NCBI GenBank assembly: GCA_964401935.1
Contig: CAYOAL010000021.1
Coordinates: 29,742-93,741, forward strand
DNA from: JAPYTK01 sp964401935
Lineage (GTDB): Bacteria; Myxococcota_A; Polyangia; Polyangiales; Polyangiaceae
Direction: 5' to 3'
Length of the DNA: 64,000 bases
The position numbers were made by a program, and so were the translations under genes. The notes beneath the pieces are model-generated. The model saw nothing but the letters and a program-made list of their open reading frames with translations, was not told where the DNA came from and made no database searches. Shown piece after piece: positions 1 to 8,504 of this stretch (the first letter of the stretch is position 1; each line of letters starts with the position of its first letter).

Positions 1-1404
1 GCCGCGGTGGGTGTCGACCGCTCCGGCCTGCTGAACCTCCTCGCCGACGAGGGTGGACACGGCCTCGCCGAGGCGGCCACGCTCAGCGGTCGCCGCGCGC
101 TCGGCATCACCTGCGGCAACGGAGTGTACGCCTGGATGCAGGAGCTGTGGATGGCGCCCAACGTGGCGTCGACGGCGCTCTCCTCGAGCTCCTTCGGCGG
201 CTCCTCGGCGTTCCTCTACACCGCAGAGCGGGGCTACACGGGCCCGCCCGGCGTGATGGTGGAGACGCCCCAGGGCAAGCAGATGTACTACGGCCCCGAC
301 GCCCCCTGGATGAACGGCAGCGAGGCGAAGTACAAGGTGACCGCGCTGCTCGCCGGCAACGACGAGACCCACACGTTGTTCCCCGAGTCGGGCGCGATCG
401 TCTCCGGCGGGGCGAGCCTGCCCGCCACCGTCGGCGCGATCCAGTCGGCCGAGTCGACGGCGCTCGTGCCGGTGCTCGGGATCGATCCGCTGAAGTACGG
501 CACGGCCCAGGGCGCGCCCGACGTCACCACCGCTCCCACCGCGGAGGGTCTCGTCGATCTGTTCAACAGCGCGGCCAGCAAGGCCACCCTCAGCGCGGTC
601 GAGGATCAGGAGCTGTTCGACACCTACTACAAGGCGTTCCTCAACCTGCGACGCGCGTCGAACCGCTCGACCTGGCAGCCACAGCTCGCGATCACCAAAG
701 ACGCCGCCCGCCTCATCGGCCTCAACTTCTCGGCGGCGCTCACCCCCACCGCCGAGGATCTCGAGCTCTACGGCGTCGCGGCCATGCTCACCGACAACCT
801 CACCGCACAACAGCGGAGCGGCCTCGAGGCCTTCGGACGCACGCTCATCACGGTGGCCCGCGCGTTCAAGCTCGGTCTCACCGACTCGGCGATCGTGGCG
901 CTGTCACCGGGTCCCACCAACGACACCGACTTCACCGATCCTCACGTGACGTTCAACAACGCCACCAACATGACGCGCGGGCGCAACACCACCAAGTACC
1001 TCGGCCAGATCCTCGACGGCTTCTACGCCGACCTCGAGCAGGAGGACGACCCGGAGAGCGCCGGTGACAAGATGAGCGACAACACGGTGTTCTTCACCTG
1101 GGGCGACACGCCCCACACGCCGCTGCGGGGGGACAACTGGCCCGACGCGACGCCGCAAGACGCGAACTGGATCTACGTCATGGATCCCAAGGGCTCGCTC
1201 AACGAGGGCTGGTACGGGAGCGTCAACGCCAACGGCTCGGTCGACGGTTGGGATCCGAGCACCGGCGCGAACGTGCCCGGCAAGCCGGCGACCCAGACCT
1301 CGACCGCCGCCGGCGCGGCCGTGGCCTACGCGGTCGCGAAGGGCAACATGAACGTGGTGAGCCAGTACTACCTGGGCGAGCCGATCGACGGCATCATCAG
1401 CTGA
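1..1404 (+). CDS. C-terminal part of a secreted DUF1501-like or similar protein (5' end outside window)
   Basis: The frame is open to the left edge of the window, so the true start is upstream; at least 467 codons are visible. The protein is rich in Gly, Ala, Asn and Thr, has no membrane segment, and has long low-charge stretches typical of exported myxobacterial proteins. Near residues 360-395 it has a TWGDTPHTPLRGDNW segment followed by WIYVMDPKG, which faintly recalls the active-site region of DUF1501/alkaline-phosphatase-like proteins, where a GRTP and an HW motif occur. I cannot place it with certainty. The gene ends 145 bases before a convergent gene and a perfect hairpin lies between them. 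Function is unassigned; the DUF1501 suggestion is inference. Confidence 0.6.
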   Translation, partial: AAVGVDRSGLLNLLADEGGHGLAEAATLSGRRALGITCGNGVYAWMQELWMAPNVASTALSSSSFGGSSAFLYTAERGYTGPPGVMVETPQGKQMYYGPDAPWMNGSEAKYKVTALLAGNDETHTLFPESGAIVSGGASLPATVGAIQSAESTALVPVLGIDPLKYGTAQGAPDVTTAPTAEGLVDLFNSAASKATLSAVEDQELFDTYYKAFLNLRRASNRSTWQPQLAITKDAARLIGLNFSAALTPTAEDLELYGVAAMLTDNLTAQQRSGLEAFGRTLITVARAFKLGLTDSAIVALSPGPTNDTDFTDPHVTFNNATNMTRGRNTTKYLGQILDGFYADLEQEDDPESAGDKMSDNTVFFTWGDTPHTPLRGDNWPDATPQDANWIYVMDPKGSLNEGWYGSVNANGSVDGWDPSTGANVPGKPATQTSTAAGAAVAYAVAKGNMNVVSQYYLGEPIDGIIS

Positions 1405-1473
1405 CGCGCTCCTCGTCCCAAGGCTGGGTCCCCAAGAGGCTGGGCGAGCGCTCCTGCGGCAGCGGAGGATGAA

Positions 1474-1500
1474 GAGGGCGGGCCCGCGCGGTCCGCCCTC
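1474..1500. terminator. Hairpin between convergent genes, probable bidirectional terminator
   Basis: Perfect 8-bp inverted repeat, GAGGGCGG (1474-1481) and CCGCCCTC (1493-1500), with an 11-base loop. It sits in the 145-bp gap between the gene ending at 1404 (+) and the one ending at 1550 (-). There is no T-run, which is common in such GC-rich genomes. Structure is seen; terminator role is inferred from position. Confidence 0.45.
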
Positions 1501-1549
1501 ACGCGCCGAGGGGAGCCCTCACCACCGCGGTGGGGACGTCTGCGGTGGC

Positions 1550-3307
1550 TCAGCCGCTCCACCAGCGCGGGTAGGAGGCGATGAGGGCCCCCGCCGCGTC
1601 GGCATCCATGGGCTTTCCGAAGAGGTAGCCCTGGGCGTATTCGCACCAGAGCTTGCTGAGCTGTGCGGCCTGGCCAGGGTTCTCCACGCCCTCTCCCACC
1701 ACCTCCATCGACAGGCTGTGGGCGAGGCCGATGATGGCCTGCACCAGATCGCGCCCGCGCCCGCTGTCGCCTAGCTTGGCCACCAGCGAGCGATCGATCT
1801 TGAGCCGATCGTATTGCAGCATGTGGAGGTTGGTGAACGACGAGGGCCCGGTGCCGAAGTTGTCGAGCGCAAACTTGGTGCCGTTCTTGCGGAGCCGTCG
1901 GACGGCCTCGCTCACCGCCTCCTTGTGCTCAACCACCGCCCGCTCGTCGATCTCGAGGATGAGCTGCTCGGGCTCGAAGCGCGTGTCCTCGAGGATGTTC
2001 TCCACCTGATCGTCGAGATCGAACTCGGCGAACTGTTTCGCCGAGAGGTTGATGCTCAGGGAGAGCGGCGGATCGAGGTTGTAGCGCGCCTGCCACTCCA
2101 CCATCTGGCGGCATGCGGTGAGCAGCACCCAACGCCCGAGGCGAACGATGAGCCCCGTCTCCTCCGCGATGGGGATGAACAGCTCCGGCGAGATGATCCC
2201 ACGCTCGGGGTGCTGCCACCTGACGAGCGCCTCGAAGCCGCTCACGGTGCGCGTGGCGAGGCTCACCACCGGCATGTAGTAGACGATGAACTGGTTGCGC
2301 TGCAGGGCGTTGTGGAGCTCCGCCATGAGCGACATGTGGCGCGTCTTCTCCACCTGCATGTGGGTGCGGAACACGGCCCTGCGATCGGCGCCCTCGCCCT
2401 TGGCCTTGGTCACCGCCATCATGGTGTCGCGGAGCACGTCTTCGGCTCGGTCGTAGCGGCGCTCGCTGGTGGCGATGCCGACCAGCGCGCTCGAGAGCAC
2501 GTCTTGTCCCTTCACGGTGAAGCGGTTGCCAACCGTCTTCTGGATGCGGGCGGCGATGCGTTCGGCGAGCGCGCGGTCGCCTACGCCGTCGAGCAGGATG
2601 GTGTATTGCCCGGTCTTGAGACGCGCGAGCTTGTCGCCCGGGCGCAAGAGCGCGTGGAGGCGGCGCCCCACCTCGAGCAGCACCCCCTCGGTGACCTCGG
2701 CCCCGTACGCCTTCTCCATGCTCTCCACGCTGTCGAGCTCGAGCATCATCACCGAGAACTTGTAGGCCCCGCCGGCCGCCTTCTCGATCGACTCGTCGAT
2801 GGCGTAGAGAAACCCCTCCTCGTCCTCGAGCCTCGGGTTGGGCAGCGTGCTCGACCGCGGCGGGGGCGGGGCCTCGGCGGTGTGGACCTCGCGGATGTGC
2901 ACCACGATCGCGTTCACGTGCTCGTTGCGGATGCGGTTGACGGCGGTGGCCTCGAGCCGCACGTAGTGGCCGGCGCGGTGCCGGGCGCGGAACTCCACCG
3001 TGATGCGACCGCCGGGGTGCGCGGCCACCGTGCGGAACCCCTCCAGCACGCGGGTGCGGTCGAGCGGGTGGAGCAGCTCGTTGGGCTGCATGCCCATGAT
3101 GTCGAGCGCCTCGTAGCCGAGGATGTGCTGCACCGCGCCGCTCACGCTGAGGTACTGAACGCCGCCGTCCTCGTCGAGGAGCGCGACCACCTCTTTGGAG
3201 CCGTCGGTGAGCGCCTGGAGCCAGCTGCCCGCGATGCGGAGGGGGAGGATGTCTCGCTCGCTCACCGGGTTGTCGTGATCGGATGGCAAGGCTGACCTTC
3301 GCGGCAA
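1550..3307 (-). CDS. PAS-GGDEF-EAL protein with degenerate GGDEF
   Basis: 585 residues: PAS domain (about 30-150), GGDEF-like domain (about 170-310), EAL domain (about 330-580). The GGDEF signature is replaced by KTGQY inside RLKTGQYTILL, so diguanylate cyclase activity is not expected. The EAL domain keeps EAL (GFEALVRW), NLSAKQ, the two glutamates of EIDE, the lysine of LKIDRS and EGVE, so phosphodiesterase activity is possible. However, the usual DDFGTG loop reads DNFGTG: the second metal-binding Asp is Asn, which may weaken catalysis. It could be a c-di-GMP phosphodiesterase or a c-di-GMP receptor. No signal peptide or membrane segment, so cytoplasmic. The start is uncertain: TTG at 3307 and an in-frame GTG at 3265 are both possible, neither with a clear ribosome-binding site. 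Confidence 0.9.
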   Translation of the reverse strand: MPRRSALPSDHDNPVSERDILPLRIAGSWLQALTDGSKEVVALLDEDGGVQYLSVSGAVQHILGYEALDIMGMQPNELLHPLDRTRVLEGFRTVAAHPGGRITVEFRARHRAGHYVRLEATAVNRIRNEHVNAIVVHIREVHTAEAPPPPRSSTLPNPRLEDEEGFLYAIDESIEKAAGGAYKFSVMMLELDSVESMEKAYGAEVTEGVLLEVGRRLHALLRPGDKLARLKTGQYTILLDGVGDRALAERIAARIQKTVGNRFTVKGQDVLSSALVGIATSERRYDRAEDVLRDTMMAVTKAKGEGADRRAVFRTHMQVEKTRHMSLMAELHNALQRNQFIVYYMPVVSLATRTVSGFEALVRWQHPERGIISPELFIPIAEETGLIVRLGRWVLLTACRQMVEWQARYNLDPPLSLSINLSAKQFAEFDLDDQVENILEDTRFEPEQLILEIDERAVVEHKEAVSEAVRRLRKNGTKFALDNFGTGPSSFTNLHMLQYDRLKIDRSLVAKLGDSGRGRDLVQAIIGLAHSLSMEVVGEGVENPGQAAQLSKLWCEYAQGYLFGKPMDADAAGALIASYPRWWSG

Positions 3308-3369
3308 CGCTAGGGGAGAATCGGGCTGGCGAGCATAGCCTCGCGAGCCGCCGCCTCAAACGCTTATCC

Positions 3370-5472
3370 TCAGCGAACGCGGGAGAGCATGCGTACGCTC
3401 GTCGGGCGGAGGCGCAGCTCGACAACCCCACCCGAGGCCGCGACCGTCTCCCCGTCGAGCACGTCTTCCCAGCGGTGGTCCCCCTCGAGGGTGATGCGCG
3501 CCACGAGGTCCGCTTCGGTGGTGTTGATCGCGAAGGCCACCCGGGCCTCTCCGTCGGCGTCCTCGTGCACCGTGGCCAGCACCCCATCCGGATCGCAGGC
3601 GAAGCGCGGCAGGTCGAGAGCCTCCACGTGACGCGCCACCTCCTCGTCGAGCGCGCGCGGATCGCTGTGGGCGAGGTGCCGCACCGCCACGCTCCACGGC
3701 TCGGAGAGCAGCGAGAAGCGCTCGTCGTAGCGGCGGAGGGCGGGGCCCAGGGTGACCCTCGTGCCAGCGCGGACGGCGCGCTCGAGCGCGGCCGCGAGCT
3801 CGTCCGAGAAGCCGCCAGAGGTGAGCACCACCACCCACGACGCACCGCCGAGGGCGAGGTCGAGGTGCTCCCCCCCCACCACCGCGTAAGGCACGCCGCG
3901 CGCGTCGAGGGCGTGCTCGAGCGCGCGCAAGAGGGTGTCGACCTCCACGGCGGCGGTGACCTCGAGGCCCAGATCACGCTCGAGCGCGCCCTCCCTCGGG
4001 CCGAGGCCCGACACGCCGAGGAGCGCCCCGCTCACCGGACCGAAGGCATGCAGCACGCGCGCGAGGCGCCGCTCGGCGCGGGGGACGACCAGGCGCACCG
4101 GCACGCGCCGCCGGAGCTCGAACCACCCCACCCGCTCGAGCGCCGCGTTGAGCTTCTCGTAGAACGACGCCGAGGGACGGCGCCGCCCGCGCCGATCGAT
4201 GGGTGAGCCGATCCAGCGGTCGCGCTCGACCGCCATGTAGAGGCTGTAGCCGCGCAGACCGTAGGCGAGCGCAGCGAGGAGGGTGAACGCGCTGTCGTGC
4301 TCGCTGAGCGGCGGGAAATAGGGTGGGAAGCCGGCGCCCATCTCCGGCGCGAAGGCGGGCCGATCGAGACCGTCACAGCGGAGCGCGAGCTCGGAGGTGC
4401 GGCGCCCGATGATGCGGCGGTCGGCGGCCTGCGCGCGGTTGTAGTAGTCGAGACCCACCAGATCGATGGACCGCCCCACGAGCATCGCGTCGAGGGGCGT
4501 GGCCTCCTGACCCATCGGGAAGTTGTGGCTGGTGGGGACCCCGGTGACGCCGGCCTCCCGCAGCGTGGTCGCGAAGCGGCCGAGCCCCTCCGCCACCAGA
4601 CGTTCCTGATGCTCCGCCCAGTCGAGGTGCGGTGCCAGCTCCTCTCTCGTCTCGGCGTCGAAGCCCCTCGGGGGGCTCACCGTGTCGAAGCTCGCGGGGG
4701 CCCCTTCGTGCTCCACGCGGCCCCAGGTCGCCACGAGCGCCTCCAGGGTGCCGTAGCGCTCGCGCAGGAACGCGCGGAAGCGGCGCAGCGCGTCGGGGTG
4801 ATAGTCTTGGTCGTACACCCCGTCGCGGAAGTAGAGCGCGCCCTCGTTGTCGATCTGGATCAGGGCGACGGGGCCGTGGGGCTGGCACAGCGGCGCGAGG
4901 ACCGGGCCCAAGGCGCGGAAGAACCGCTCGACCTCGGCGTGATAGGCGTCGCTCGCGTAGCTCGGCACCGGAAACATGCGCGGCACGAAGGGGAGCACCA
5001 CCGGCGCTCCGCTCGGCCCCCGAGCCTGGCAGGCCTTGTCCCACAACACGCGCTCGGGGATCCCGAAGTCGGTGAGCTCGGCGTTGATGTGGGGGCCTGG
5101 ACGCACGATGGCCTCGAGCCCGAGCTCGCGCGCGATCCGGAGAAAGAGCGCGAGATCCAGCGCCGGTCGGACGCGCCCGAAGTCGAACGAGCCGTCACTC
5201 TGCTCGTGCACCGACCATGGGACGTAGGTGTCGACGAACCGAAACCCCATCGCCTTGACGGCGGCGAGGGCCGGCCGCCAGTGCTCGGGCTCGAGCCGCC
5301 AGTAGTGGGCGGCCCCCGCGAGGAGCGGTACCGCGCGCTCCTGGCCCCCCCCCGAGAGGAGGAGGCCTCGACGGACGAGGGCCGCGCTCAACGAGTGCCC
5401 CGCTTGCGCGCGTTGCTGATGGAAGTGCTCATCGAAGTCGTTACATGGCCTCGCCGGGGCCGAAAGGGACAT
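3370..5472 (-). CDS. Glycoside hydrolase family 35-like (beta-galactosidase-like) enzyme
   Basis: About 700 residues from the ATG at 5472. The N-terminal half is a clan-A (beta/alpha)8 barrel of the GH35 type: PWSVHEQSDGSFDFGR, RPGPHINAELTDFGIP and IQIDNEGALYF match the family blocks around the acid/base glutamate (NE of QIDNE), and PAFAPEMGAG supplies the likely nucleophile glutamate. The C-terminal half contains a Rossmann-like region of the beta-galactosidase trimerisation kind (around PYAVVGGEHLDL) and a terminal beta domain. No signal peptide is visible, so it is probably cytoplasmic. The frame continues upstream to a GTG at 5589, but that would overlap the divergent gene's leader, so 5472 is preferred. 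Expected substrate is a beta-galactoside or related beta-linked sugar; this is a family-level inference. Confidence 0.85.
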   Translation of the reverse strand: MSLSAPARPCNDFDEHFHQQRAQAGHSLSAALVRRGLLLSGGGQERAVPLLAGAAHYWRLEPEHWRPALAAVKAMGFRFVDTYVPWSVHEQSDGSFDFGRVRPALDLALFLRIARELGLEAIVRPGPHINAELTDFGIPERVLWDKACQARGPSGAPVVLPFVPRMFPVPSYASDAYHAEVERFFRALGPVLAPLCQPHGPVALIQIDNEGALYFRDGVYDQDYHPDALRRFRAFLRERYGTLEALVATWGRVEHEGAPASFDTVSPPRGFDAETREELAPHLDWAEHQERLVAEGLGRFATTLREAGVTGVPTSHNFPMGQEATPLDAMLVGRSIDLVGLDYYNRAQAADRRIIGRRTSELALRCDGLDRPAFAPEMGAGFPPYFPPLSEHDSAFTLLAALAYGLRGYSLYMAVERDRWIGSPIDRRGRRRPSASFYEKLNAALERVGWFELRRRVPVRLVVPRAERRLARVLHAFGPVSGALLGVSGLGPREGALERDLGLEVTAAVEVDTLLRALEHALDARGVPYAVVGGEHLDLALGGASWVVVLTSGGFSDELAAALERAVRAGTRVTLGPALRRYDERFSLLSEPWSVAVRHLAHSDPRALDEEVARHVEALDLPRFACDPDGVLATVHEDADGEARVAFAINTTEADLVARITLEGDHRWEDVLDGETVAASGGVVELRLRPTSVRMLSRVR

Positions 5473-5605
5473 ACCGTCGAATCGGCGGCGTGAGGAGTGA
5501 ATAACCTGTTTTGCGCTTTGATGCGGGGCGCCAGTTGAGCAAAATGGTGCGGCAAACTGGGCCGCTTCCGGTCCGCCCGTTCCGGGCACGCCCCTGGGGA
5601 GTCAC

Positions 5606-7420
5606 ATGCGACCAAATCTCTTCGCTCTTCTTGGTTCTTTCGCGACCTTGCTCTTGGCGCAGCAGGCCCTGGCCCAGGACGAGGCACCCAGCATCGCCCT
5701 CAACCAGTACGAGCAGCCGGTCGCGGGTGACGCGTTCTTCGCCGTGCCTGCGCCGTGGGTGGGTGGGCACCTCGTGCCGCGAGGCATGATCACGTTCGAC
5801 TACGCGAAGGACCCCCTGGTGCTCGTGAACCAGGACGACGAGGTGGTGACCACCCCCGTCACCTCCCAGATTCACCTCCATTTCGGCTTCTCGTTCGCCC
5901 TCTGGGACCGGCTGGGGATCTCGCTCAACTTCCCGGTCGCCGTCGCCCAGTCGGGTGACGAGGACGGCGGCGCCGCGCCGTCCCTCACGAGCGCCGACGG
6001 CGCCGAGCCGGGCGATCTGCGCATCGGCCTGCGCGGCCGGCTCCTCGGCGACTACTACGAAGGCTTCCAGCTCGGCATCGGCGCCTACCTCTACGTGCCC
6101 ACCGGCCCATCGGGCGGCTACACCGGCGAAGGCGCGGTGTATGGCCAGCCGCAGCTCTTGCTCGGCGGGCGCGTGCCCTACTTCGTGTGGTCGGCCTCCG
6201 CCGGCTCCATCCTCCGCGGCTCCGACAACCCGCACACCTTCACCTATTCGGTGGGCGCCGCGGTGGTGCTCGTCGACGACATGCTGCAGATCGGACCGGA
6301 ATTTTTTGGCGCGGTGGCGCTCGAGGACAAGCCGCTCTTCGACGGCACCGGCACCACGCCGCTCATCGACCGCAAGGGCTCGGTCAACGGCGAGGTGCTG
6401 CTCGGCGCGAAGTTCCGCTTCCTCGACAGCTTCGTCATCGGCGCGGCGGGGGGGCCGGGCGTCTCCAACGGCGTGGGCACCCCGCAGTTCCGCCTCCTCG
6501 GCAGCTTCGCCTACGACCCACAGCCCGACAAGAAGACCGACGAGCCGGCGCCGCCCCCCTCGGATCGCGATCGGGACGGCATCATCGACGACCAAGATGC
6601 CTGCCCCGACGTGCCCGGCGAGGCGAGCGACGACCCGAAGAAGAACGGCTGTCCGCCCGACCGTGACGGCGACGGCATCATCGACGAGAAGGACGCTTGT
6701 CCCGACACCCCCGGCGCGCCGAACGACGACCCGAAGAAGCACGGCTGTCCGCCTCCCGGCGATCGCGATGGCGACGGTGTCATGGATCCGGAGGACGCGT
6801 GCATCGACGTCGCCGGCAAGCCGGATCCGGATCCGAAGAAGAACGGCTGCCCGCCCGACAAGGACGGCGACGGCATCTTCGACAAGGACGACGCCTGTAT
6901 CGACGTCCCCGGCGGTCCGAGCGAGGATCCGAAGAAGCACGGCTGCCCGCCCGACTCGGACGGAGACGGCATCTTCGACAACGACGACGCCTGCGTGGAC
7001 ACGCCCGGCGTGCCCGATCCAGATCCGAAGAAGCACGGCTGCCCGAAGGTCGTGGTCACCGACAGGGAGATCAAGATCCTCGAGAAGATCGAGTTCGACT
7101 TCGACAAGGCCACCATCAAGCCGATCAGCGACGCGATCCTCGACTCGGTCGCCAAGGTGCTGAAGGACAACCCCGACATCACGCTCGTCGAGGTGCAGGG
7201 CCACACCGACAACAAGGGTGGCGCGTTCTACAACCGAAACCTCAGCGACAAGCGCAGCAAGGCGGTGCGGGAAGCGCTGATCAAGCGTGGCATCGACGGC
7301 AAGCGTCTCACCGCCAAGGGCTACGGGCAGTCGAAGCCGCTCGCCACCAACGACACCGAGGAAGGCCGCGCGGAGAACCGACGGGTCGAGTTCCAGATCG
7401 TCAAGCGTGAGAAGAAGTGA
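5606..7420 (+). CDS. OmpA-family outer-membrane protein with thrombospondin type-3 repeats
   Basis: 604 residues. Signal peptide at 1-23 (cleavage after LAQQALA). Residues about 24-310 form a probable beta-barrel/porin-like region. Residues about 317-482 hold five ~32-residue Ca-binding TSP3 repeats of the form DGDGIxDxxDACPD. A C-terminal OmpA/MotB peptidoglycan-binding domain follows (IEFDFDKATIKP, then QGHTDNKG, then NRRVEF). Such proteins anchor the outer membrane to the cell wall. The start at 5606 has a strong ribosome-binding site (GGGGAG, 5 bases upstream). The next gene starts 10 bases after this stop, so the two are co-transcribed. The Cys pair in each repeat (DAC and NGC/HGC) may be disulfide linked. 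Confidence 0.93.
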   Translation: MRPNLFALLGSFATLLLAQQALAQDEAPSIALNQYEQPVAGDAFFAVPAPWVGGHLVPRGMITFDYAKDPLVLVNQDDEVVTTPVTSQIHLHFGFSFALWDRLGISLNFPVAVAQSGDEDGGAAPSLTSADGAEPGDLRIGLRGRLLGDYYEGFQLGIGAYLYVPTGPSGGYTGEGAVYGQPQLLLGGRVPYFVWSASAGSILRGSDNPHTFTYSVGAAVVLVDDMLQIGPEFFGAVALEDKPLFDGTGTTPLIDRKGSVNGEVLLGAKFRFLDSFVIGAAGGPGVSNGVGTPQFRLLGSFAYDPQPDKKTDEPAPPPSDRDRDGIIDDQDACPDVPGEASDDPKKNGCPPDRDGDGIIDEKDACPDTPGAPNDDPKKHGCPPPGDRDGDGVMDPEDACIDVAGKPDPDPKKNGCPPDKDGDGIFDKDDACIDVPGGPSEDPKKHGCPPDSDGDGIFDNDDACVDTPGVPDPDPKKHGCPKVVVTDREIKILEKIEFDFDKATIKPISDAILDSVAKVLKDNPDITLVEVQGHTDNKGGAFYNRNLSDKRSKAVREALIKRGIDGKRLTAKGYGQSKPLATNDTEEGRAENRRVEFQIVKREKK

Positions 7421-7430
7421 TCGAGCGGCG

Positions 7431-8447
7431 ATGCGACGCCCCCTGACCCCTGCGAGCGCACGAGCGCTGGCTCGCGCGCTCGTGGCGCTCGTCTTGGTGC
7501 TGAGCACCGTCGTCGCCACCCCCCCCGTCGCGTCGGCCCAGACCGAGCCGACGGGGCCGTCCGACACCGAGCGGGCGGCCGCGCGCGATCTCGGGGAGAA
7601 GGCGCTCGCGGCCTACCAGAGCGGCGAGTTCGACGAGGCCCACGATCTGTTCAAGCGGGCCCACGCCATCGTTGGCCTCACCACCACCGGCCTCTTCATC
7701 GCCCGGTGTCTCGTGAAGCTCAACCGCTTCGTGGAGGCCTCCGAGCGCTACGTCGAGGTCGCGCGCATGACCCTCCCCCCCGACGCGCTCCCGCAGCACA
7801 TCGAGGCGAAGGAGACGGCGCAGACCGAGCGCGAGGCCCTCGTGCCCCGCATCCCGCGCCTTCAGATCGTGCTCGACGACCCCGAGGCCACCGACACGAA
7901 GGTGACCCTCGATGGGGTCGAGGTGCCGGGGGCGCTGCTCGGCGTGTCGCGCCCGGTCGATCCGGGGAGCCACGTCATCGTCGGCGTGCGCGGCGAGCTC
8001 CGCCGCGAAGAGACGGTGGCCCTCGCGGAAGGCCAGACCCTGAAGGTCACGCTCGCCATCGCCGGTGCGTCGCCAGCCCCTCTCCCCGTGCCGCCGCCGA
8101 CCGAGCCCGACCAGGGCAACGCGAGCCTGCTCCAGACGTTGGGCTTCATCGCGCTGGGAATCGGCGGGGCCGGCCTCGTGGTCGGCGCCGTCACCGGAGG
8201 CCTCGCCATCGACAAGCGGAGCTCGCTCGAGTCGGCCTGCGACAACAAGCAGTGCGCCCCCGATCTGCATGGCGACGTCGACACCTACGGCACGCTGCGC
8301 ATCGTGAGCGGGGTGGGTCTCATCGCGGGCGGCGTCCTCGCCGCAGCGGGCATCGTGCTCGTGGTGGTGGGCTCCACCACCTCGACCGAGGGGACGACAG
8401 CGGTGCGGCTCGGGCCCACCGGCGTGGCGCTCACGGGCAGCTTCTGA
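7431..8447 (+). CDS. Exported TPR/PEGA-like protein with two C-terminal membrane segments
   Basis: 338 residues from the ATG at 7431, 10 bases after the OmpA gene. Signal peptide ends at about VASAQ. A short TPR-like helix pair follows (AAYQSGEFDEAHDLFKRAH), then a PEGA-like beta segment (KVTLDGVEVPGALLGV), a Pro-rich linker, and two hydrophobic segments (about 235-260 and 290-315). This architecture is common in myxobacterial envelope proteins of unknown role. Being in an operon with an OmpA-type protein suggests a periplasmic or outer-membrane partner role. I chose 7431 rather than an earlier in-frame codon because it gives the signal peptide at the N terminus. Confidence 0.8.
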   Translation: MRRPLTPASARALARALVALVLVLSTVVATPPVASAQTEPTGPSDTERAAARDLGEKALAAYQSGEFDEAHDLFKRAHAIVGLTTTGLFIARCLVKLNRFVEASERYVEVARMTLPPDALPQHIEAKETAQTEREALVPRIPRLQIVLDDPEATDTKVTLDGVEVPGALLGVSRPVDPGSHVIVGVRGELRREETVALAEGQTLKVTLAIAGASPAPLPVPPPTEPDQGNASLLQTLGFIALGIGGAGLVVGAVTGGLAIDKRSSLESACDNKQCAPDLHGDVDTYGTLRIVSGVGLIAGGVLAAAGIVLVVVGSTTSTEGTTAVRLGPTGVALTGSF

Positions 8448-8453
8448 GCCGCC

Positions 8454-8498
8454 CGCCGCGCCCTCCCCCGCTTCGCCTCCCGAGCGCCAGGCGCGGCG
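8454..8498. terminator. Long-loop inverted repeat between convergent genes
   Basis: CGCCGCGCC (8454-8462) pairs perfectly with GGCGCGGCG (8490-8498) across a 27-base loop, in the 57-base gap between the TPR/PEGA gene and the end of the ternary-system operon. Possible bidirectional terminator; the long loop makes this uncertain. Confidence 0.3.
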
Positions 8499-8504
8499 AC
8501 GGCG

